Origin: Yamagishiella unicocca
Taxonomy: Eukaryota > Chlorophyta > Chlorophyceae > Chlamydomonadales > Volvocaceae
Direction of reading: 5' to 3'
Assembly (NCBI GenBank): GCA_003116995.1
Contig: BDSL01000050.1
Location: forward strand, 558,001-622,000
DNA: 64,000 nt
The notes under the pieces were generated by a model, which did not search any database, was not told where the DNA came from, and saw only the letters and a list, made by a program, of their open reading frames with translations. The translations under genes were made by a program, and so were the position numbers. Shown in pieces: positions 58,556 to 64,000 of the stretch (position 1 is its first letter; each line of letters starts with the position of its first letter).

Positions 58556-60455
58556 GATACCAAGGTGGTTCCTTGGCTCGCAGGATAGGCCACCGCCCGA
58601 TGCCCCGACTCGACTGTACGACCTGGCTGGTTTGTCTTGGTTTGTCTTGGTTTGTCTTGGTTTGTCTTGCAGCGGATCCTCGACTGGGTGTTGTCAAGAC
58701 GGGGTGCAAAGGATGTGTACACACGGCGGGCAGCTGGGGTGTCGGGCGGCCGCACAGGCGGCGGCTGCGGGAACCTTGTTTGGTGAGCGCGGACTTTGGT
58801 CTGTGGCTATTGGGTAGGTAATGTAGAGCCTGATTAATTGAGATGCACTCTAGTTTTTACGTGTCGCTTTCATCCGCGTTGAGGTGGTTCGATGCATTTG
58901 AGGCCGCGCGCGTGCGCCCAAATGGTAACGGCTCATGCCGCTGCGCGGGGAGGGTCGCGGCATCTGCTCCTGCCACGCAGCGCCGGAGTCGCGCTTGACA
59001 AGGACGGCGCGCGCCGCTGCGTTCGCTTTAGCGCCCTGCTCAAGGAGGGCCCCGTGCAGGATGAGTCCCTCCTGCTTTGGCGCTTCCGATGTTGTCTGAT
59101 GTAGATTAGTGCTGCGACCGCAGCGTGTCCTCGTGCCGGACCTTTCCCGGACGAATGCGCGCCGGTGACAAGATTCGATGACGTGCGCCTAGGGACGGTC
59201 CCCGAAGGGCTCGGTCGGTGGCCCTTCGGGCCGCGCGTCGACTGTGCGAGGTCGCTCTATGTGTTGGGCGTGCGCGGCGGCGTGAGGAGAGAGAGCTCCG
59301 GGGAGAGCTCCCGCAGCAAGTGTGGGTCCCTCATGAAGTATATCGTTCCCGATTGGAGGGTCGATGTTATGTCAGGCAGGGCGGCCGTCGGTCAGCAACC
59401 GCTTGTCGTCCTACGTTTTCATTACCCGCTCCGATGAGCGGGCGCCATTGCGCGAGCCCTCTGCGCTACTGGGAATCCAGACGGGTTGCTTGGCCTGATA
59501 GCAGCCCAGAGAGGTGTTTTTTCCAAAGCTGGGATGTTGTTTGCAGGGGCAGGCTTGAGCGCTGAATTCATAGATAGGTGGTTGGGACTAGAAACCGTGG
59601 GCCTGGGTTGTTTGTTGTCGGGGCCCCAGGTCGCCGGACCTCCTGGCCGCGTTTAGGAATTTGCGCGATCTCATAGATGCAGTTGTCGTTGATACGTACG
59701 GCTGCTGCCACGTATGGCAGTTGAAATTCGAGGGGTGCTTCACCATGTGTCCTTTGGCTGCCTTTGGTTGCCGGCTTGGCCTGCTGCGGACTTAAGAGTC
59801 ACCGAATTCGGGTGTTTTCGTGGGGCGTTGGATTGCGTTTACTGCTACTGACGAGGGATGTGGCATGTATCGGAATTGTTTCGGTCGCAACAACCTCGGA
59901 ACTACCCCCGGCATTCATCTAGTGTGTGTTTACTGTGTCGCCATCGAGGCATACCGCGCATTGTAAGGGCGCACGTGCTCACGGAGTGCTCGATGACTGT
60001 TACTTTATTGCCGAAGGGCGGCGGAGTGCCCCGGTCGGAACTGGGCAGACGTTTACACAGGACTGCAGTGTCTTGTCCGTTGCAAGCCCCTGCCCACATC
60101 TGTCCACACGAACACACTCGTGCGCCTGAGTCCCGGCTACCCCAGCAACCGCACGTCCAGGTGTCCATTTCGCTCAGGCCTATAAGTCTAGAGCTTTACA
60201 TCGTAAAGCTACGTACCTACTGTATAGCGAGTACGTACAATCTGGGAAAGCTATGTAACGGTACGTCTGGAGGGCATTGGTAAATTCCTAAATTCCTCTT
60301 CTTTTGCCAGCCAGCAAAGGAGCCTGGTTCGTCGTTCCCGGTGCGTTTTGTTTTGGTTCTGGAAACACAAAAAAATCAACCAGCAGCAAGAAAGTTGCTT
60401 GCTGCAGTGGACGCCGTTTGTATCGAAGGCCATAAGCGGGCACAATAGCGCATAC
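58556..60455. other. Tektin 3' region and gene-free stretch
   Basis: 1.9 kb with no gene I can support. It starts with the tektin 3' UTR and a GTTTGTCTTG decamer repeat (58628-58671). A plus-strand TGTAA at 59962-59966 is a possible poly(A) signal but would imply a 1.4-kb 3' UTR. A GAAGGGC/GCCCTTC stem lies at about 59204-59228. Short open frames show no family resemblance. Confidence 0.5.
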
Positions 60456-60466
60456 GAAAATAAAAT
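60456..60466 (-). terminator. Probable Pol III terminator of tRNA-Pro
   Basis: On the minus strand two T4 runs (TTTTATTTT) begin about 20 nt after the tRNA 3' end, the usual stop for RNA polymerase III. Confidence 0.7.
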
Positions 60467-60485
60467 TGGAAGTTATAGTGGGGGT

Positions 60486-60557
60486 GGGGAGTTGCGGGAA
60501 TCGAACCCGCGACCTCTCGCACCCGAAGCGAGAATCATACCACTAGACCAAACTCCC
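60486..60557 (-). tRNA. tRNA-Pro (anticodon CGG)
   Basis: 72 nt including the discriminator base C. The acceptor stem is GGGAGTT/AACTCCC, and the A-box TGGTCTAGTGG is intact. The anticodon arm CTCGC-TTCGGGT-GCGAG gives anticodon CGG. The T-arm GCGGG-TTCGATT-CCCGC contains the B-box GGTTCGATTCC. No intron, and CCA is not encoded, as expected for a nuclear gene. It decodes CCG, a common codon in such a GC-rich genome. Confidence 0.97.
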
Positions 60558-60685
60558 GAATCGGTGTGTTCAAAATGCACATTTTTAGCATCATAAATCT
60601 AAACATATCCGTTGCGAAGCCTCAAGGTGATGGAGTGAGCCTCAAGGCCACTGTAACGCGGTCTCTCAAAAAAAAGTGATGGAGT

Positions 60686-60911
60686 GGCGCTCAACGCGAT
60701 GGAGTGGGCGCGCCGGTACATACACTCTCATCGGCTCCCCGGCCCCACCCTCCCTGCTGCTATGCGTTCTGGCCTCCGTGCTAAGTTCTGGGCCTTGCTG
60801 CGGGACTTTGCGGGCTTGGGTTTGCCCCGCAAGGACTGGGGTGACGTGGGGGTGGACCACCCATTTTTGTTCGTAACCGGGGGTCGGCTCATGTGCGCCG
60901 TGCCGCCCTAG
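60686..60911 (+). pseudogene. C-terminal scrap of a non-LTR retrotransposon ORF
   Basis: From 60686 the sequence is identical to 63936-64000 (starting GGCGCTCAACGCGATGGAGT) and continues past it, so it shows how the truncated ORF at the window end should finish. It reads through LNAMEWARRYIHSHRL and WALLRDFAGLGLPRKDW to a stop after CAVPP at about 60911. The junction with unrelated sequence is at 60684-60686, preceded by A8. A 5'-truncated insertion of the last 75 or so codons plus 3' UTR. Confidence 0.85.
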
Positions 60912-61576
60912 CTAGCCTGCCTTGGCTGCTGTTTGTTCTTTCGTTCTTTCTTTCCTGGTGCCACCTTTGCTGGTTCGAGATACGAGTGGTGCGGGTGATG
61001 GGCAGGTGAGCCAATGGGGGCTTTTGTGGTGGTTTTGACGCGTAAGGGTGGCCTGCATGGGGCCGTGTCCTGCCGTCGCTTGTGCTGACTTTGCATGATG
61101 CTGTTTGCCTGCTGTTGCCCGTACCCGACCTTGGTTCCGTGTCTCTTCCGCAGTGCTTTCCCGCCGGGATAAGGGCGGGTGCCGCCTGTCGTGCGGCCAC
61201 TGTAACGTGACGTGGGGGTGGACCACACCCATTTTTGTTCGTAACCGGGGGTCGGCTCATGTGCGCCGTGCCGCCCTAGCTAGCCTGCCTTGGCTGCTGT
61301 TTGTTCTTTCGTTCTTTCTTTCCTGGTGCCACCTTTGCTGGTTCGAGATACGAGTGGTGCGGGTGATGGGCAGGTGAGCCAATGGGGGCTTTTGTGGTGG
61401 TTTTGACGCGTAAGGGTGGCCTGCATGGGGCCGTGTCCTGCCGTCGCTTGTGCTGACTTTGCATGATGCTGTTTGCCTGCTGTTGCCCGTACCCGACCTT
61501 GGTTCCGTGTCTCTTCCGCAGTGCTTTCCCGCCGGGATAAGGGCGGGTGCCGCCTGTCGTGCGGCCACTGTAACGC
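60840..61576 (+). repeat. Tandem duplication of the retrotransposon 3' end (2 x about 367 bp)
   Basis: Two nearly identical copies, about 60840-61206 and 61207-61576. Each contains the last 25 or so codons of the element and its 3' UTR, ending CGGCCACTGTAACG. The second copy has a 2-base insertion (ACCACACCC for ACCACCC) that breaks the frame. The end motif CCACTGTAACGCGGTCTCTC also stands at 60650-60669, just before the scrap. Copy 2 ends in a (CT)n run, followed by the next element. Confidence 0.92.
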
Positions 61577-61577
61577 G

Positions 61578-64000
61578 GTCTCTCTCTCTCTCTCGGCCGT
61601 CGCCGCCCCTGCCGCCGCGTGGACCGCTGCGGGCGGTGCCGCCGCTTCACCCGCCGCCCCGAGCGCCGCTGCTGCCGAGGCGCCGGTGGAGGCCGCCCCG
61701 GCAGGCGCTGGCGCCGCCGCCGTACCTCCTGACGCCCCGGCCGCCGCCGCTGCTGCCGCTGCGCCGGTGGCTGCCGCCCTGGCCGCCGCTGCTGCTGCCC
61801 CGCAGGCGGCTGCCGCCCCGGCCGCCGCGGCTGCCGTGGCGCCGGCGGCTGCCGTCCTGGTCGCAGTGGCCGCCGAGGCGCTGGCGACCGCCGGTTCGGC
61901 TGCCGCCGGTAGTCCTCCTGGGGCGGCCGCGGGTGCCGCGGCCACCACGGTGCTGACGACCGCAGCCCTGGCCGCCGCTGGCGCCGCCGCAGCGTCTCCC
62001 ACGCCTCCTGACGCCCCAGCCGTCGCGGCTGTCACTGCCGCCCCCACTGCCCCGGCCGCCCCAGCCGCTCCAGCCGTCCCAGCCGCCCCTGCTGGCGCCG
62101 CCAGCTCCCCCGTCGCCCGTCACCCGCCTCGCCTGGCGCGCCCACCAGGGCTGGCTCGCCGCGGTCGTCGGCGTCGTGGCCGCGGTGCTGCAGCTGTCGT
62201 GGTCGTGGGCGCCCTCGCCGCAGCCGCTGGCGCCCTGGCCGCCCCGGGTCCCTCCACATCGCCGTCCCTTGCCGCCACCGCTCCCGGGGTGCCTCGCCCA
62301 TCCCCTTCTCCCCCGCCCCCTGCCCTCGCTGGCCTTCGGATCGTGTCCGCTGCGGTGGCGCTGGGCATCCCCTTCACCAATCCGCCTGCCGCCCCCGTCC
62401 TCGATTGGGCGTCACGGATGTCGGAGGCCCGCCGCCGTCTCCAAAAGATCTCCCGCATGGCCCTGTCGATGTTCGGCCGTGCCACTGCGGCTGCAGCTTA
62501 TGCTCTCCATATGGCGACGTACCACATGGAGCACTCGGGGCTGCCGCCGGCGGAGGTCCTTGCTGGCATCATGGCCCTTGTCGCAAAGCTGGTGGATCGG
62601 GAGCTAGGCCCTGATGACGCCCAGCGCCGTTTCACTGGTGTCCCCCTCCGCCTGCTCTCCGGTCATCCCACCATCGGCGGCTTCGGTGTACTGCCCCTTC
62701 GGCTGCATGTCCTCAGCCGGCATGCCAAGTGGAGCCTGACGGTCGCCCGCTCCGCGCTGCAGCCCCCGGCTGCCCGCGCGCCGTGGATCCGGATTGCGGT
62801 CTCCTTCCTCTCTACCCTCCACCCTGCCTTCCGCCCGCTGGCCGTCACCACAGCTCGCCCGGATGGCCCGTGGCTCGGCGCCCCCTTCAGCTTGCCCCCG
62901 GACATCCACCGGCTTGCCACGAGCCTCGGTCACCTCCCCCCCCTGTCTGACGTCGCGGACCCCCCCCTGGAGCCGGGCGTCTGGTGCTTCAACGCGCCGC
63001 TGTGGGGCAACCCGCTCCTGCCCAACGCGGGGGCGCCGGGCCGGCGGCCGGGGTTGGAGGCTATCCATGGCCCCCTCACCATGTGCCGCCGCCTGCTGAC
63101 CGTCGGCGACGCCGTCCGGGTGCCGGACGCTATGACCGCGTTTGAGGTGGAGCGCGCCCATGCCCTGGCGACGACGCCGGGCATGGCCATCTTCAGCCGG
63201 CTGGCTGAGCGCTGGACGACGCTCGTACGGCACGAGCTGGCGCCCTCCGAGCTGGCCATGGGTGCGCTCCAAGATCGCATCGCGGCGCGGGCTGCGGTGG
63301 CCGCTCTCCTTTCTGACATCTCGCCCGCATGGCTCGCTGCTGCTCGCCTGGCGCCCGATGGCCCCGCCCCGCCGTCGCCTGACGAGGTGGATGCTCTCCT
63401 CCTTGCTCGCCTGGGGTGGCGGCTGGGTGTGGACGCCGTGCTGCCCCTCACCTCCTTCACCGTCAAGCTGGGCACCCTGCTCCAGGCGGCGGAACTGGAG
63501 CGCCCCAGGCAGGCCTGTCATGCGGCGTATGTGCGGGAGGCGCTCGGGCTGTCCCCTGCTGTGGCTGCCACGCCCGAGGCGGCCCTTGTGGCGTTACGCG
63601 CGGTATGGCGGCGGTTGTGGAAGCGTCTTAAGTGGGAGCCGCGGTGGAAGGAGGTCCTCTGGCGGCTGGCGGTTGACGGGGTGCCCATGCCGGGCTCCTC
63701 CCACCTCCCGCTGGTCCCACCCGAACCGTGTGCTTGCGGCTGTTACCCCGCTGCAGCGGGTGTGGCCGAGTCGCCGCGCTTGCATCACTTTTGGTCTTGC
63801 CCCCTCGTCCGCCCGCTCTGGGATGAACTGGAAGTCTGCTGTGGATGCGGGGTCACGCGTGAGCATGTGTGGTTGTGTGTGTCGCCGGATCCGACCCCTG
63901 TGCTGCAGTGTGTGTGGGATGTGGTGGCGTTGGCGGCGCTCAACGCGATGGAGTGGGCGCGCCGGTACATACACTCTCATCGGCTCCCCGGCCCCACCCT
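61578..64000 (+). mobile_element. 5'-truncated non-LTR retrotransposon ORF2, C-terminal half, running off the window
   Basis: Open without a stop from 61467 through the window end; no in-frame ATG occurs before about 62418. The first 240 or so codons are an alanine/proline-rich linker. Then comes the post-RT region typical of algal LINE-like elements (RMSEARRRLQKISRMALSMF, YHMEHSGLPPAEVL, LLSGHPTIGGFGVLPLRLHV). It ends with a zf-RVT-like zinc motif (CACGC, then HHFWSCPLVRPLWDEL). The reverse transcriptase core is absent, so this copy is 5'-truncated and cannot move by itself. Comparison with 60686-60911 predicts the ORF ends about 50 codons past the window. It abuts the (CT)n end of the previous element, giving head-to-tail nesting. 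Confidence 0.85.

Noticed and set aside
61280..62047. 255-codon minus-strand Ala-rich frame
   Set aside because: Antisense of the retrotransposon Ala/Pro linker and 3' UTR repeat.

Overview
The window is nuclear DNA of a flagellated green alga, most likely a chlamydomonad/volvocine. The evidence is the very GC-rich sequence, many short exons in long repeat-filled introns, GTGCGT/GTGGGT-type splice donors, TGTAA-type polyadenylation motifs, a tektin gene (flagellar axoneme) and a non-LTR retrotransposon protein of algal style. It is not bacterial: there are no operons, and almost all long open frames are low-complexity or antisense shadows.

Layout. (1) 104-20491, minus strand: a 31-exon gene for a full-size ABCG/PDR transporter of about 1460 aa. 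Start, stop and every intron phase could be worked out. (2) 22321-30708, minus strand: an 11-exon gene for a 483-aa TRM11-type tRNA guanine-10 methyltransferase, also complete and phase-consistent. (3) 30709-37457: a gene-poor, repeat-rich stretch with a MITE-like element, a long hairpin and several minisatellites. (4) About 37458-52901, minus strand: at least 17 exons of a roughly 1300-aa SET-domain protein. It has acidic and alanine/glycine-rich tails, a histone-H3-like QTARKT segment, coiled coils and a SUMO-interaction-like motif; its 3' end is unresolved. (5) 52902-53681: a divergent intergenic region. (6) 53682-58555, plus strand: a tektin gene, firm from 54080 onward. (7) 60486-60557, minus strand: tRNA-Pro(CGG). 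(8) 60686-64000, plus strand: a nest of non-LTR retrotransposon ends. A C-terminal scrap and its 3' UTR are duplicated in tandem, followed by a 5'-truncated copy that runs off the window.

The four protein genes do not form a pathway: membrane export, tRNA modification, probable protein methylation and flagellar structure. The SET and tektin genes are divergent neighbours and could share a promoter. What unifies the window is its repeats. Short families, usually led by a run of G and often lying just inside splice sites, recur in the introns of all four genes on both strands. They occur with many minisatellites, including one of exactly 14 x 44 bp, one made of HSE-like palindromes and one of telomere-like TTCAGGG units.

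All exon models were read by hand from splice consensus, reading-frame phase and family resemblance; no database search was run.
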